In this document: in pieces, positions 47,181 to 56,219 of the stretch
Numbering within the stretch: position 1 is the stretch's first letter
How the letters are laid out: each line of letters starts with the position of its first letter
Source of the DNA: Candidatus Acetothermia bacterium
GTDB lineage: Bacteria > Bipolaricaulota > Bipolaricaulia > RBG-16-55-9 > JANLFV01
NCBI GenBank assembly: GCA_024653345.1
Contig: JANLFV010000002.1
Coordinates: forward strand, 147,881-211,880
Direction: 5' to 3'
Length of the DNA stretch: 64,000 nt
Program-made: the position numbers and the translations under genes
Notes under the pieces: generated by a model
What the model was told of the DNA's origin: nothing
Databases searched by the model: none
What the model saw: the letters and a program-made list of their open reading frames with translations, nothing else

Positions 47181-48806
47181 ATGGCAAAGAATAAGTATAA
47201 GGAGGTCCTCTTTAACGAGGAGGCCCAGGAGAAGCTGAAGCGCGGCGTCCAGAAGCTCACCGACGCCGTGCGCGTCACGCTCGGCCCGAAAGGCCGGAAT
47301 GTGATCATCGACAAGGCCTTCGGGGCCCCGAAGATCACCCATGATGGCGTGACCGTGGCCGAGGAGCAAGAGTATCAGGACGAGTTCGAGAACATGGGGG
47401 CCCAGCTCGTCAAGCAGGTGGCCAAGGAGACGAACGAGGTCGCCGGGGATGGGACGACCACGGCCACGATCCTCGCCCACTCGATCATCATGGAGGGGCT
47501 GAAGTCCGTGGCTGCGGGCTACAACCCGATGCTGATCAAGCGCGGCCTGGACAAGGCCGTCGAGGTCGTGGTCAAGGAGCTGGAGAAGCAGAGCAAGCCC
47601 CTGAAGAAGAAGGACGAGATGGCCCGGGTGGCCGCGATCTCCTCGAACGATGAGGAGATCGGGCGGATCATCGCCGACGCCATGGAGAAGGTCGGCGAGG
47701 ACGGCGTGATCACCGTCGAGGACTCCGACACGATCAACACCTACTATGAGGTCGTCGAGGGGATGCAGTTCGACCGGGGGTATCTCTCGCCCTACTTCGT
47801 GACGAACGCGGAGAAGATGGAGGCTGAGCTGAAGGAGCCCTACATCCTGATCACGGACCAGGAGCTGAAGAAGGCCCGGGACCTCCTCCCGGCCCTGGAG
47901 CGGGTGGCCCAGGAGGGGAAGCCCTTGCTGGTCATCGCCAACGAGGTCGAGGGCGAGGCCCTCACCACCCTGGTAATCAACAAGCTCAAGGGGACCTTGC
48001 AATCGGTCGCGGTCAAGGCCCCCGGCTTCGGCGACCGGCGGAAGGCGATGCTCGAGGACATCGCGATCCTCACCGGCGGGAAGGTGATCGCCAAGGACGC
48101 CGGGATGAAGATCGAGGACGCCACGCTCGACATGCTCGGCCGGGCGGAGCGGGTCGTCGTCGATGACGACAACACTACGATCATCGGCGGGAAGGGCGAC
48201 AAGGCCGCGATCGAGGGCCGGATCAACCAGATCAAGAAGCAGATCGAGACGACCGACTCGGACTACGATAAGGAGAAGCTCCAGGAGCGGATGGCCAAGC
48301 TCGCCGGCGGGGTAGCGATCATCAAGGTCGGGGCCCCGACGGAGACCGAGCTGGAGGAGAAGAAGCACCGGATGGAGGACGCTCTCGAGGCGACGAAGGC
48401 CGCGGTCGAGGAGGGGATCCTCCCCGGCGGGGGCGTGGCCCTCCTCAGGGCCGCCAAGGCCCTGGAGAAGCTCAGCCTCGACGGCGACGAGCAGGTCGGG
48501 GTGAAGATCCTCAAGAAGGCTCTGGAGGAGCCGACGAAGCAGCTCGCGGAGAACGCTGGATACGAGGGCTCGATCGTGGTGGAGAAGATCAAGTCGCAGG
48601 AGGACGGGGTCGGGTTCGATGTCCTCAAGGAGGAGTATGTGGACATGATGAAGGCGGGGATCATCGATCCGACCAAGGTCACGAAGTCCGCGGTCCAGAA
48701 TGCCGTCTCCGTCGGCGGGCTCCTCCTCACGACCGGGGCAGTCGTGGCCCAGATCGAGGAGAAGTCTCCCGCGGCGGCCATGCCGCCCTCGCCGGAGATG
48801 TATTAG
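47181..48806 (+). CDS. groEL: Chaperonin GroEL
   Basis: A 541-aa group I chaperonin. Typical stretches are [39 protein letters not shown] (ATP-binding GDGTTT), [18 protein letters not shown], and the apical-domain [17 protein letters not shown]. The C-terminus ends [11 protein letters not shown] and lacks the usual GGM repeats. The ribosome site AAGGAGGAG precedes the ATG. A strong hairpin follows the stop. It forms the folding cage with GroES. Confidence 0.96.
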   Translation: MAKNKYKEVLFNEEAQEKLKRGVQKLTDAVRVTLGPKGRNVIIDKAFGAPKITHDGVTVAEEQEYQDEFENMGAQLVKQVAKETNEVAGDGTTTATILAHSIIMEGLKSVAAGYNPMLIKRGLDKAVEVVVKELEKQSKPLKKKDEMARVAAISSNDEEIGRIIADAMEKVGEDGVITVEDSDTINTYYEVVEGMQFDRGYLSPYFVTNAEKMEAELKEPYILITDQELKKARDLLPALERVAQEGKPLLVIANEVEGEALTTLVINKLKGTLQSVAVKAPGFGDRRKAMLEDIAILTGGKVIAKDAGMKIEDATLDMLGRAERVVVDDDNTTIIGGKGDKAAIEGRINQIKKQIETTDSDYDKEKLQERMAKLAGGVAIIKVGAPTETELEEKKHRMEDALEATKAAVEEGILPGGGVALLRAAKALEKLSLDGDEQVGVKILKKALEEPTKQLAENAGYEGSIVVEKIKSQEDGVGFDVLKEEYVDMMKAGIIDPTKVTKSAVQNAVSVGGLLLTTGAVVAQIEEKSPAAAMPPSPEMY

Positions 48807-48819
48807 CCTGACCGATGCT

Positions 48820-48855
48820 GAGCCCCCTCCGGCGGAGCCTTCCGGGAGGGGGCTC
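48820..48855 (+). terminator. Hairpin after groEL
   Basis: GAGCCCCCTCC (48820-48830) pairs with GGAGGGGGCTC (48845-48855), 14-nt loop with further GG/CC pairing. No long T-run follows (GCTCTTCC). It separates groEL from the patatin gene that begins 8 nt later. Confidence 0.65.
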
Positions 48856-48863
48856 GCTCTTCC

Positions 48864-49721
48864 ATGACCAGACCGAGGATCGGGCTCGCCCTCGGCGGGG
48901 GCGGCGCTCGCGGCTATGCCCACATCGGCGTCCTCCGGGTCCTGCAGCGAGAGGGGATTCCCGTAGACATCGTGGTCGGGACCTCGATGGGCGCGATCAT
49001 CGGGGGGGCCTATGCCGTCGGGCTGGAGATGAGCAAGCTGGAGCAGATCCTCGCGAGACTGGATCTGAACAAGCTCCTCGACATCCCAGCCAGCGCCGTC
49101 GGCTCGGTCGCCGGCCGGATCGCCACGGAGCTCTTCACCCGGACCGATTGGCGCCGAGTGGAGCATGAGGGGACGAGGAAACTCTGCCAATTCTTCTCGG
49201 TCTTCACCAAGGGGCTCCGGTTCGAAGATCTCAAGCTGAAATTTGCCGTGGTCGCGGCGGACATCGACACCGGCGAGGAGGTCGTGATCGAGGAGGGCCC
49301 GCTCCATCGCGCGATCGCCGCCAGCGCCACCTTCCCGGGGATCCATTATCCGATCAAGTATGGCGATCGCTTCCTCGTCGACGGCGGGGTGGTGAACAAG
49401 CTCCCGGCCGATGTGGCCCTCCGGCTGGGGGCCGAGATCGTGATCGCCGTGGAGGTCAGTGCTCCCCTGGCCAGAGAGGTCCAGACCTCGATCGAGGTTC
49501 TCTCCCAGGCGGAGATGATCACCGGCCGCGAGCTGGTCCGGGTGAAGCTGGAGGCAGTCCGGCGGCAGCTGGGGGAGCGCCTGATCTTGCTCAGGCCGAA
49601 GCTGGACAAGATCTCGATGCTCTCCCTGGATGAGGTTTCAGCCGCTGCCCGTGAGGGGGAACGCGAGGCGCTCCGGCACCTGGAGAAGATCAAGGCGCTC
49701 CTTGCCCAACCGCTCTCCTAG
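48864..49721 (+). CDS. Patatin-like phospholipase (RssA/NTE type)
   Basis: A 285-aa serine hydrolase. The oxyanion loop is LALGGGGARGYAHIGVLRVL near residue 10, the nucleophile elbow VGTSMGAIIGGAY (G-x-S-x-G) near 40, and the catalytic Asp in RFLVDGGVVNKLP (DGG) near 172. It hydrolyses acyl esters of phospholipids in this family; the natural substrate is unknown. It starts 9 nt after the groEL hairpin, so transcription may partly come from groE read-through. The stop shares CTAG with the convergent lamin-tail gene. Confidence 0.9.
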   Translation: MTRPRIGLALGGGGARGYAHIGVLRVLQREGIPVDIVVGTSMGAIIGGAYAVGLEMSKLEQILARLDLNKLLDIPASAVGSVAGRIATELFTRTDWRRVEHEGTRKLCQFFSVFTKGLRFEDLKLKFAVVAADIDTGEEVVIEEGPLHRAIAASATFPGIHYPIKYGDRFLVDGGVVNKLPADVALRLGAEIVIAVEVSAPLAREVQTSIEVLSQAEMITGRELVRVKLEAVRRQLGERLILLRPKLDKISMLSLDEVSAAAREGEREALRHLEKIKALLAQPLS

Positions 49722-50350
49722 CCCCCGCTCGCGGAGTTCCGCCTCCCCGGGGTCCCGTTGATCGGATTCCCCTCAGCATCGAGGCCGTTGCGGATCTCGC
49801 CATTGTTACTGCCCCAGTTGGCGTCAGCATCGGGCAGGGCCGGATTGATCCGCTCCATCGAGGCGTAGGGCGGCTCGCCTCGGGAGGCGGTCCCGGCCGG
49901 CCACTCCCCACCGTCGCCGTTGGCCGTATCGACGACCCTCCCCGCGGCATCCCTGAGGATGATCGTCCCGCCGGCGTTATCGAGCGAGCCCTTATAGATC
50001 AGGTCGGCCTCGATGTCGCTGATCGTGGTGTCATCAGTCCGCTCGAGAATGTAGAACCCCCGGGCGGGGATGACCGAGCGGCGAATCTCCTTGGTATTCC
50101 CCGCGACCTCGGAGAAGTAGATCGTTACCTCTCCCTCGCTCCAGCTGAGGGTCCAGCCGGAGAGGTCGAATCCGTAGTCTGTGGGGTTGTAGAGCTCGAT
50201 CCACTCATCAGCGGAGTTGGCCGCGGTTCCCATCCAGCCGACCTCGTTGATCACGACCGTTGGGCTCCACTCCTCCCGGGCGCCGCCGAGAAGGCAGATC
50301 CCCAAGGCGAGGGCTGCAAGCAAGATGGTCGACCTCCTCGCTCTCATCAT
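49718..50350 (-). CDS. Secreted lamin-tail domain protein
   Basis: About 210 aa with a signal peptide (STILLAALALGICLLGGARE) and one lamin-tail (LTD) domain: VVINEVGWMGTAANSADEWI, then ELYNPTDYGFDLSGWTLSW and ARGFYILERTDD. The tail IRNGLDAEGNPINGTPGRRN closely matches the LTD C-terminal strand. These Ig-like domains occur in extracellular nucleases and cell-surface proteins; no nuclease part is present here. Start at ATG 50350 (or 50347) with AAAGGAGGTG. It has its own promoter. Confidence 0.85.
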   Translation of the reverse strand: MMRARRSTILLAALALGICLLGGAREEWSPTVVINEVGWMGTAANSADEWIELYNPTDYGFDLSGWTLSWSEGEVTIYFSEVAGNTKEIRRSVIPARGFYILERTDDTTISDIEADLIYKGSLDNAGGTIILRDAAGRVVDTANGDGGEWPAGTASRGEPPYASMERINPALPDADANWGSNNGEIRNGLDAEGNPINGTPGRRNSASGG

Positions 50351-50383
50351 TATCACCTCCTTTCGGTCTGGGTTAGACATTTT

Positions 50384-50412
50384 ATGTTACCAAGCGTGTA
50401 GCCTCAAGTCAA
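50384..50412 (-). promoter_or_regulatory. Promoter of lamin-tail gene
   Basis: On the minus strand: TTGACT (50407-50412), 17 bp, TAACAT (50384-50389). Confidence 0.6.
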
Positions 50413-50493
50413 CCCCGCCCCTTCGAGTCAGGAAGAGTAACTCACCGTCAGTAGCTCGACCAGTGGCCCAGTCAAGCGGAGCAGCGGGCGAAC

Positions 50494-50522
50494 TTGTCAG
50501 TCCCGATCCGAGGCGGTAGAAT
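50494..50522 (+). promoter_or_regulatory. Promoter of CAP-domain gene
   Basis: TTGTCA (50494-50499), 17 bp, TAGAAT (50517-50522). Leader about 40 nt to ATG 50569. Confidence 0.55.
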
Positions 50523-50568
50523 TCGGCAGATTGACGGATGGCTTTTCACGAGAGGCAAAGGGGTGAAG

Positions 50569-52299
50569 ATGCGAAGACTTCTCCAAGCGCTGTTGTTGTG
50601 CGCCATGCTCCTCCTGGGGTCAGTGCCGAGCCTGCCCGCCCTCGCGGCGACGGTGGAGCAGGCGGTCGATCGGAACGGTAGCTGCGTCATCGATGACGCC
50701 GAGATCCTCTGGGCCGTGGAGTATTGGGTCACCGGCGAGCCGGTCCCCGGGACCGGGGGCTTGACGATCAGCGACGCCAAGATCCTGGAGTTAGTGGGGC
50801 TCTGGATCAGTGGCGAGTCCGTCTGCAGCGCCCCCACCGGGCATGTGCCCGAGGTAGCGAATCTGAGCATCGAGCCGGACCCGGCCGTGGGCTCCGACTG
50901 CGCTCATGGCATCAAGAACTACTTCGACCTCATCATCTCCTTCCGCGACCCCCAGAGGGATGTCATCCAGGCCCTGATCCACTGGACCGACGGCGAGGCC
51001 GTGGACTACACAGAAGCGATCACTGCGCAGGACAACGCCGCGCGGGTCTACCGGTCCGTCGACTTCTGGATCTGCGACAACTACAACACCATGGCGTTCA
51101 CCGTCGTCTTAGTCGACCGCGCGGGGAATCGGAGCGCCCCCTTCACCAAGAGGTTCTCCGTGGTGAGGCCTGGCCAACCGGCGGACCACACGCCAAGGAT
51201 ACTCGACCTGAGCATCGACCCCGACCCGGCGGTCGTCTCGGACTGCGACCGCGAGATCTACAACTACTTCGATGTGTTCATGCGCTTCACAGACGAGCAG
51301 AGGGATGTAACTCAAGCGCTGGTCCATACGGTATGGCCCAATGGCGAGAGTGAAGACGATACCTTGGCTATTACAACTCAGGATAATGCCAGCGGGACCG
51401 CCGAGCTCTGGTATGACTGGTGGGCCTGCGGGGTGGGCACGCTCAGCCTTACCGTAGTGCTCGTCGATAGCGCGGGGAACCGCAGCCAGCCGTTCACCAG
51501 GTCCTTCTCGGTAGTGAGCGGCGGGCCGGGGCCGGCGGACCATACCCCGGTCATCACCGGGATCAACTGCCAAAGCGAGATCCCGGTCGGCCAGACGGCC
51601 ACCTGCAGCGTGGGCTTCGCTGACCCGCAGGGCGACATCGTCGAGGCCCGCTTCGTCAAGGTTGCGGGGAGCCCGGGCTCGACGAGCTTCGACCCCGGAG
51701 TCTACGGCCGGACAAGCGGGAGCTTCAGCTTCAACATCGAGTGCTCGAGCCCGACGGCTCAGCAGACGATGGAGGTGACCCTCCGCGACGCGGCGGGCAA
51801 TCAGAGCGGCCCGGCGCGCTTCAGCTATACCTGCGTCGAAGCCGGCCCGCAGGATGTGGCTCAAGTCTTCCTAGGGATCATCAACCAATACCGGAGCCAG
51901 AGCGGCCAGTGCTGGGATATGCTTGCTCAAAGCTGGGTCTCCTGGCCGGCCTCGGCCGCGCGGAATTTGGCCCTCTCCAGCCCGCTGAATAACGCCGCAG
52001 TCTACCACAGCCAGTTCATGGCCGACCATGACTGCTTCGACCATGTCTGCCCCGGCGAGGCCGATGTCCGCACCAGGATAGAGCGGTTCGGCTATACCGG
52101 CTGGACCTCCTACGGCGAGAACATCTATAAGGCCCCACAGGGGCTGGAGACGCCCGAGGCGGCCTTCGAGGCCTGGCGGAACTCCTCGGGCCACAACAAG
52201 AACATGCTCACCTGCCAGTTCGAGGAGATCGGGGTCGGGCGGGTCTACGACGCCAATTCAGGGTATTGGTATTGGACCACCGACTTCGGGAGCCGCTAA
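50569..52299 (+). CDS. Secreted dockerin-like / Ig-like / CAP domain protein
   Basis: A 576-aa exported protein. A signal peptide (LLQALLLCAMLLLGSVPSLP) is followed by a dockerin-like calcium repeat pair (DRNGSCVIDDAEILWAVEYW, then LTISDAKILELVGLW). Three Ig-like modules of one lineage-specific type follow (about 85-180, 190-290, 300-395; e.g. SIEPDPAVGSDC and SIDPDPAVVSDC). The C-terminal 140 residues are a CAP/SCP domain: HSQFMADHDCFDHVCPGEA, GYTGWTSYGENIYKA and RNSSGHNKNMLTCQFEEIGV. Many Cys pairs suggest disulfides. The start ATG 50569 has AAGGGGTGAAG. Likely surface or extracellular; function unknown. Confidence 0.85.
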   Translation: MRRLLQALLLCAMLLLGSVPSLPALAATVEQAVDRNGSCVIDDAEILWAVEYWVTGEPVPGTGGLTISDAKILELVGLWISGESVCSAPTGHVPEVANLSIEPDPAVGSDCAHGIKNYFDLIISFRDPQRDVIQALIHWTDGEAVDYTEAITAQDNAARVYRSVDFWICDNYNTMAFTVVLVDRAGNRSAPFTKRFSVVRPGQPADHTPRILDLSIDPDPAVVSDCDREIYNYFDVFMRFTDEQRDVTQALVHTVWPNGESEDDTLAITTQDNASGTAELWYDWWACGVGTLSLTVVLVDSAGNRSQPFTRSFSVVSGGPGPADHTPVITGINCQSEIPVGQTATCSVGFADPQGDIVEARFVKVAGSPGSTSFDPGVYGRTSGSFSFNIECSSPTAQQTMEVTLRDAAGNQSGPARFSYTCVEAGPQDVAQVFLGIINQYRSQSGQCWDMLAQSWVSWPASAARNLALSSPLNNAAVYHSQFMADHDCFDHVCPGEADVRTRIERFGYTGWTSYGENIYKAPQGLETPEAAFEAWRNSSGHNKNMLTCQFEEIGVGRVYDANSGYWYWTTDFGSR

Positions 52300-52799
52300 G
52301 GGCCGAGATGGATGAGCTCCTCCCCGAGGTGGAACTCCTCGGCCTTGTAGTAGTCGGGGAACCGGGCGATGAGCTCGGCCTCGCTCGCCAGTAGCTCGTA
52401 GTGGCCGTGCTCCATCTTGCCGAGGTAGGCCAGAAGGGTCTTCCCCGATGAGTCCTTAGTCTTAGCAGCCATCTCTTGGTAGAACCGCTCCGACTGGCGC
52501 TCGGCCTCCATCGCCAGTTTTAGGAGCTCGGGGACGGTGATCTCTTCCTTCATCACCAGCTCCATCGGGACGAGGGACCTCTCCGGGAGGGCCAGCTCGA
52601 CCTCAGGGAAGCTCTTCTTGTAGAGCTCCTCCAGCAGCCGGCGGTGCCTCTCCTCCTCCCCTTTAAGAAAAGCAAGCCGCTCGCGCAGGGCGCGGTTCTT
52701 CACCATCCCGAGCAGCCTCCCGTAGACCTCGGCGGCGTGGACCTCGGACTTGATCGCGATCCCGAGCGCCTCGAGCGCGGTCCAGTTGGGGTCGATCAT
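52296..52799 (-). CDS. Rubrerythrin-like ferritin-family protein
   Basis: A 167-aa four-helix-bundle protein with two E-x-x-H di-iron half-sites. Ligands appear in IKSEVHAAEVYGRL, LKGEEERHRRLLEEL, MEAERQSERFYQEM and LGKMEHGHYELLASE. No rubredoxin domain is present. Homologues detoxify peroxide or store iron. The stop overlaps the CAP gene's stop by 4 nt (CTAA). ATG or TTG alternatives were not needed; ATG 52799 has GGAGG upstream. Confidence 0.85.
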   Translation of the reverse strand: MIDPNWTALEALGIAIKSEVHAAEVYGRLLGMVKNRALRERLAFLKGEEERHRRLLEELYKKSFPEVELALPERSLVPMELVMKEEITVPELLKLAMEAERQSERFYQEMAAKTKDSSGKTLLAYLGKMEHGHYELLASEAELIARFPDYYKAEEFHLGEELIHLGP

Positions 52800-52869
52800 C
52801 TCGGGCCTCCTCTCTATGTGTTGAGCAGAGGATACCCGATCTTGCGGGGCTTTGCGAGCGAGCGGGCCT

Positions 52870-52898
52870 TTGACCGGCCAGCGCGGGCTGCCTATACT
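52870..52898 (+). promoter_or_regulatory. Promoter of ZIP gene
   Basis: TTGACC (52870-52875), 17 bp, TATACT (52893-52898). Leader about 25 nt. Confidence 0.6.
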
Positions 52899-52927
52899 TC
52901 TCCCAGCTTTCAGTAGGCCGGAGCATC

Positions 52928-53707
52928 ATGGAGAAGCTCTTCGTCTCGCTTGTGGGGGAAAGCCCGGTCCTCCAGGGGCTCCTCGGCGGGCTGGTGATCA
53001 CGCTCCTCAACACCCTGGGCGCGCTTGGGGTCCTCGTCTGGCGGAGGCCGTCGCAGAGATTCCTCGACGCTGCCCTAGGCTTCGCCGCGGGAGTGATGCT
53101 CACCGCCAGCTTCACCAGCCTGATCCTCCCGGGCATTGCCCATGGCGGCCTCGGGCCGGTCCTCCTCGGCCTGGCCCTGGGGGCCCTCGTCCTCGACCTG
53201 ACGGATCACCTCTTGCCCCACCTCCACCCGGCCAAGGGGGCCGAGGGGCTCGCCACCTCCCGGATCAGGGCCGTCTGGCTCTTCATTATCGCCATCACCA
53301 TCCATAACATGCCCGAGGGGCTGGCCGTGGGGGTGGGCTTCGGCTCGGGCGACCTTGCGGGGGCCACGAAGCTGATGCTCGCGATCGGGCTCCAGAACAT
53401 CCCCGAGGGGCTGGCGGTGGCGGTCTCAGCCCTCGGGGCGGGGATGGGGGCCTACTTCTATGCCAGCCTGGTGGGGGTCCGGGCCGGGCTGGTGGAGGTC
53501 CCGCTCGCAGTCCTCGGGGCCTGGGCCGTGGGGCTGGCTAAGCCGCTCCTGCCATATGCCATGGGCTTCGCCGCCGGGGCGATGCTCTATGTGATCAGCG
53601 ACGAGATCGTCCCCGAGACCCACCGGAAGGGGCACGAGCGGGCCGCGACCCTGGGGACCCTCCTCGGGGCGGCGGTGATGCTCTCCTTGGATGTGGCGCT
53701 CGGCTAA
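52928..53707 (+). CDS. ZIP family divalent metal transporter
   Basis: A 259-aa membrane protein with about eight segments. The ZIP metal path is shown by ITIHNMPEGLAVGVGFGSGD (H-N-x-P-E-G) near residue 120-140 and IGLQNIPEGLAVAVSALGAG near 155-175. A His-rich cytosolic loop (DHLLPHLHPAKGAEG) precedes them. SDEIVPETHRKGHE near the C-terminus is also typical (E-x-x-P-E-T-H). It probably imports zinc or iron. It has its own promoter and is upstream of the Fe-S operon promoter. Confidence 0.92.
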   Translation: MEKLFVSLVGESPVLQGLLGGLVITLLNTLGALGVLVWRRPSQRFLDAALGFAAGVMLTASFTSLILPGIAHGGLGPVLLGLALGALVLDLTDHLLPHLHPAKGAEGLATSRIRAVWLFIIAITIHNMPEGLAVGVGFGSGDLAGATKLMLAIGLQNIPEGLAVAVSALGAGMGAYFYASLVGVRAGLVEVPLAVLGAWAVGLAKPLLPYAMGFAAGAMLYVISDEIVPETHRKGHERAATLGTLLGAAVMLSLDVALG

Positions 53708-53713
53708 TCAAGG

Positions 53714-53742
53714 TTGCCAAGGCTCCTCCCGACCGTTATAAT
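53714..53742 (+). promoter_or_regulatory. Promoter of the iscS operon with direct repeat
   Basis: TTGCCA (53714-53719), 17 bp, TATAAT (53737-53742). Just after the -10 lies a direct repeat AGTTA-GCCG-AGTTA at about 53744-53757, a candidate binding site for the operon's MarR-type regulator. Confidence 0.55.
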
Positions 53743-53775
53743 AGTTAGCCGAGTTAAATATCGCGAGGAGCTTGA

Positions 53776-54957
53776 ATGGAACAGAAGCGGATCTACTTGG
53801 ACAATGCCGCGAGCACGCAAGTGGCCCCGGAGGTCGTCGAGGCGATGCTCCCCTATTTCACAGAGCACTGTGCCGTCGCCTCCTCCCAGTTCAGCCATAC
53901 CCCGGGGATCATGGTGAAAGAGGCCCTCGATCGAGCCCGCGCGGTGATCGCCGCTAGGATCGGGGCCAAGCCGGAGGAGTTCATCTTCACCTCCGGGGGG
54001 ACGGAGGCGTCCAACCTGGCGATCAAGGGGGCGGCCTACGCCAACCGGAAGAAGGGGAACCACATCATCACCTCGAAGATCGAGCAGCTTTCGGTCCTCC
54101 AGCCCTGCCGCTCCCTGGAGAAGGAGGGCTTTTCCGTCACTTATCTTAATGTCGACCGGGAGGGGTTCGTCGATCCGGACGAGCTCAAGCGGGCCATCAG
54201 GCCGGAGACGATCCTGGTGACCATCCAGACGGTCAACCAGGAGGTGGGGACGATCCAGAACATCAAGGAGCTCGGGCGGATCTGCCGCGAGCGGGGTGTC
54301 CTCTTCCATACCGACGCCGAGCTGGCGTTGGGCTGGCTCCCGTTCGATGTCGAGGAGGCCAACATCGATCTGGCCAGCTTCTCCGGCCACAAGCTCCACG
54401 GCCCGAAGGGGATCGGGGGCCTTTTCGTCCGCGAGGGGGTCAAGCTGAAGAGGCTCCTCGACGGGGGCTATAACGAATTTGAGCTTCGAGCCGGGACGGA
54501 GAATGTCCCCGGGGCAGTGGGCTTCGCCAAGGCCGTCGAGCTCTTCAAGCCTGAAGATTCCCAATATGTCCAGGAGCTGCGGGACTACCTGATCGAGGGG
54601 CTCCTCCAGATCGAGGACGCCGAGCTCAATGGCCCCCGAGGGGAGCGGCGCCACCCGGGGAATGTGAACATCTCCTTCGCCTTCGCCGAGGGGGAGTCCA
54701 TAGTCTTGCATCTGGACATGAAGGGGATTGCGGTCATCACCGGCTCGGCCTGCTTCTCGAGGGCCCTCGAGCCGAGCCATGTCCTTCTCGCGATGGGCTA
54801 CTCCCATGAGCGGGCCCACAGCTCGATCAGGTATACATTGTCCCGCTACAATACCCGGGAGGAGCTGGACCGGACCGTGGAGGCGACCCGCGAGGTGGTC
54901 GAGCAACTCCGCCGGATCAGCCCACTGAAGCAGGAGCGGAGGAGAGGAGGGAGGTAG
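53776..54957 (+). CDS. iscS: Cysteine desulfurase, NifS/IscS type
   Basis: A 393-aa group I desulfurase that passes persulfide sulfur to the scaffold. It opens IYLDNAASTQVAPEVVEAML, has FIFTSGGTEASNLAIKGAAY, the PLP lysine in LASFSGHKLHGPKGIGGLFV, and the active cysteine in ITGSACFSRALEPSHVLLAM followed by GYSHERAHSSIRYTLSRYN. The usual IscS residue order (S-S-A-C) is G-S-A-C-F here. ATG 53776 follows GAGGAGCTTGA. It is separated from the scaffold gene by 6 nt, so co-expression is certain. Confidence 0.93.
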   Translation: MEQKRIYLDNAASTQVAPEVVEAMLPYFTEHCAVASSQFSHTPGIMVKEALDRARAVIAARIGAKPEEFIFTSGGTEASNLAIKGAAYANRKKGNHIITSKIEQLSVLQPCRSLEKEGFSVTYLNVDREGFVDPDELKRAIRPETILVTIQTVNQEVGTIQNIKELGRICRERGVLFHTDAELALGWLPFDVEEANIDLASFSGHKLHGPKGIGGLFVREGVKLKRLLDGGYNEFELRAGTENVPGAVGFAKAVELFKPEDSQYVQELRDYLIEGLLQIEDAELNGPRGERRHPGNVNISFAFAEGESIVLHLDMKGIAVITGSACFSRALEPSHVLLAMGYSHERAHSSIRYTLSRYNTREELDRTVEATREVVEQLRRISPLKQERRRGGR

Positions 54958-54963
54958 ATAGCG

Positions 54964-55605
54964 ATGCCCCTGCCTTATTCAGAGAAGGTCCTGGAGCACT
55001 TCATGCACCCGCGGAACATCGGGAGGCTCGAGGACCCAGACGCCACAGCCACGATGGGGAACCCCGCCTGCGGGGACATGATCAAGATCTACTTGAAGGT
55101 CGACGGCCAGGAGAAGCGGATCACGGACATCAAGTTCGAGTCCTACGGCTGTGCCTCGAACATCGCTACCGGCTCGATCGTGACTGAGCTGGCCAAGGGG
55201 AAGACCCTCGAGGAGGCCAAAAAGATCGGCTGGAAGGAGGCCGACGCCGAGCTCGGCGGCCTCCCGCCGGTGAAGGTCCACTGCGCCGTCCTGGCGGTCG
55301 ATGCCCTCCACATGGCGATCGAGAACTATGAGCATCAGCATGGGCTGCTCAAGGAGAAGGTCCCGACCGACGAGAAGGTGGTGCTGAAGCGGCTGAAGCA
55401 TGTGATCAACCCCAAGACCGGGCGGGAGATCCTCCAGGCTAATCTAGTGAAGGCCGTGGCCGTCGACAGCGGCCGAGTCCGGGTCGAGCTGGCCCTCCCG
55501 CCGGACTACCAGTTCGCCAAGGCCCTGGAGGAGGAGATCCGGGAGCGGCTCGAGCCGCTCTGGGATGTCGAGCAGGTCGAGGTCGCCTTCGTCGGAGAAA
55601 GCTGA
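54964..55605 (+). CDS. IscU scaffold fused to MIP18/DUF59 domain
   Basis: A 213-aa two-domain protein. Residues 1-130 are an IscU scaffold with the three ligand cysteines C36 (GNPACGDMI, with D38), C63 (SYGCASNIATGS) and C107 (KVHCAVLAVDAL, with H106). Residues about 140-213 (VLKRLKHVINPKTGREILQA, NLVKAVAVDSGRVRVELALP) look like a MIP18/DUF59 domain, as in SufT and PaaD, and not like the CxxC NfuA domain of NifU. A scaffold-plus-MIP18 fusion is unusual and would join cluster assembly and maturation in one chain. The stop overlaps the regulator gene (TGATG). Confidence 0.85.
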   Translation: MPLPYSEKVLEHFMHPRNIGRLEDPDATATMGNPACGDMIKIYLKVDGQEKRITDIKFESYGCASNIATGSIVTELAKGKTLEEAKKIGWKEADAELGGLPPVKVHCAVLAVDALHMAIENYEHQHGLLKEKVPTDEKVVLKRLKHVINPKTGREILQANLVKAVAVDSGRVRVELALPPDYQFAKALEEEIRERLEPLWDVEQVEVAFVGES

Positions 55606-56219
55606 TGGAAGAGCTGGCCGACCTCCGGAGGGTCCTCGAGGTCCCCGAGGCGCGGGTCGCGCTCGTCCTCCTCCGCCTCTACCAGGGGATCGAGGCGCTG
55701 CTGCGCCGGCTGGGGGAGGCCGAGGGGCTCTCGCCGACCCAGGTCCAAGTCCTCTCCTTCCTCGCCCGGGCCCATCCCGCCTACCGCGGGGTCAATGCGA
55801 TCGCCAAGCGGTTCTCGATCGCCCCGGCCACCGCCAGCCGCGTCTTAGACAACCTCGAGGGGAAGGGGCTGGTCAAGCGCCGGCACGACCTCGAGGACCG
55901 CCGGCGGGTCCAGGTCGAGCTGACCTTGAAGGGGAGGAGGCTGATCGCCCGGCTCGGGGCCCTCTCCGCCAAGCTCGAAGGGTATATCAAGCGGCTCTCC
56001 CCCCAGGAGTTGGCCGCGCTCGACGAGGGCCTGGTGAAGCTGCTCCGCTCCTTCTACCAGGAGGGTTATCTGGCCATCTCCTCGGTCTGCCGCGCCTGCC
56101 CCTACCTCAAGGAGAACGCCTTCCCTGGGACTGATAGGCCCCACCTCTGTCGGCTCACCGGCGAGCGGCTGAGCGAGGAGGAGAGCTACCTCGAGCGGCT
56201 GGAGGAGGTCCCCGCTTGA
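55605..56219 (+). CDS. MarR family regulator with C-terminal Cys cluster
   Basis: A 204-aa winged-helix protein. The DNA-binding core reads GLSPTQVQVLSFLARAHPAY, RFSIAPATASRVLDNLEGKG, then LVKRRHDLEDRRRVQVELTL. The C-terminus has C162-x2-C165-x16-C182 (VCRACPYLKENAFPG, then HLCRLTGERLSEEES), next to a histidine (H180), suitable for a Fe-S cluster or zinc. Position inside the Fe-S operon, overlapping iscU-MIP18 and tusA, suggests that it senses cluster status and controls this operon (inference). SufR in cyanobacteria is a functional parallel from a related superfamily. Confidence 0.85.
   Translation: MEELADLRRVLEVPEARVALVLLRLYQGIEALLRRLGEAEGLSPTQVQVLSFLARAHPAYRGVNAIAKRFSIAPATASRVLDNLEGKGLVKRRHDLEDRRRVQVELTLKGRRLIARLGALSAKLEGYIKRLSPQELAALDEGLVKLLRSFYQEGYLAISSVCRACPYLKENAFPGTDRPHLCRLTGERLSEEESYLERLEEVPA

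Noticed and set aside
46860-49346. 828-codon open frame antisense to groES, groEL and the patatin gene
   Set aside because: A GC-rich shadow of strongly conserved plus-strand genes with low-complexity composition and no ribosome site.
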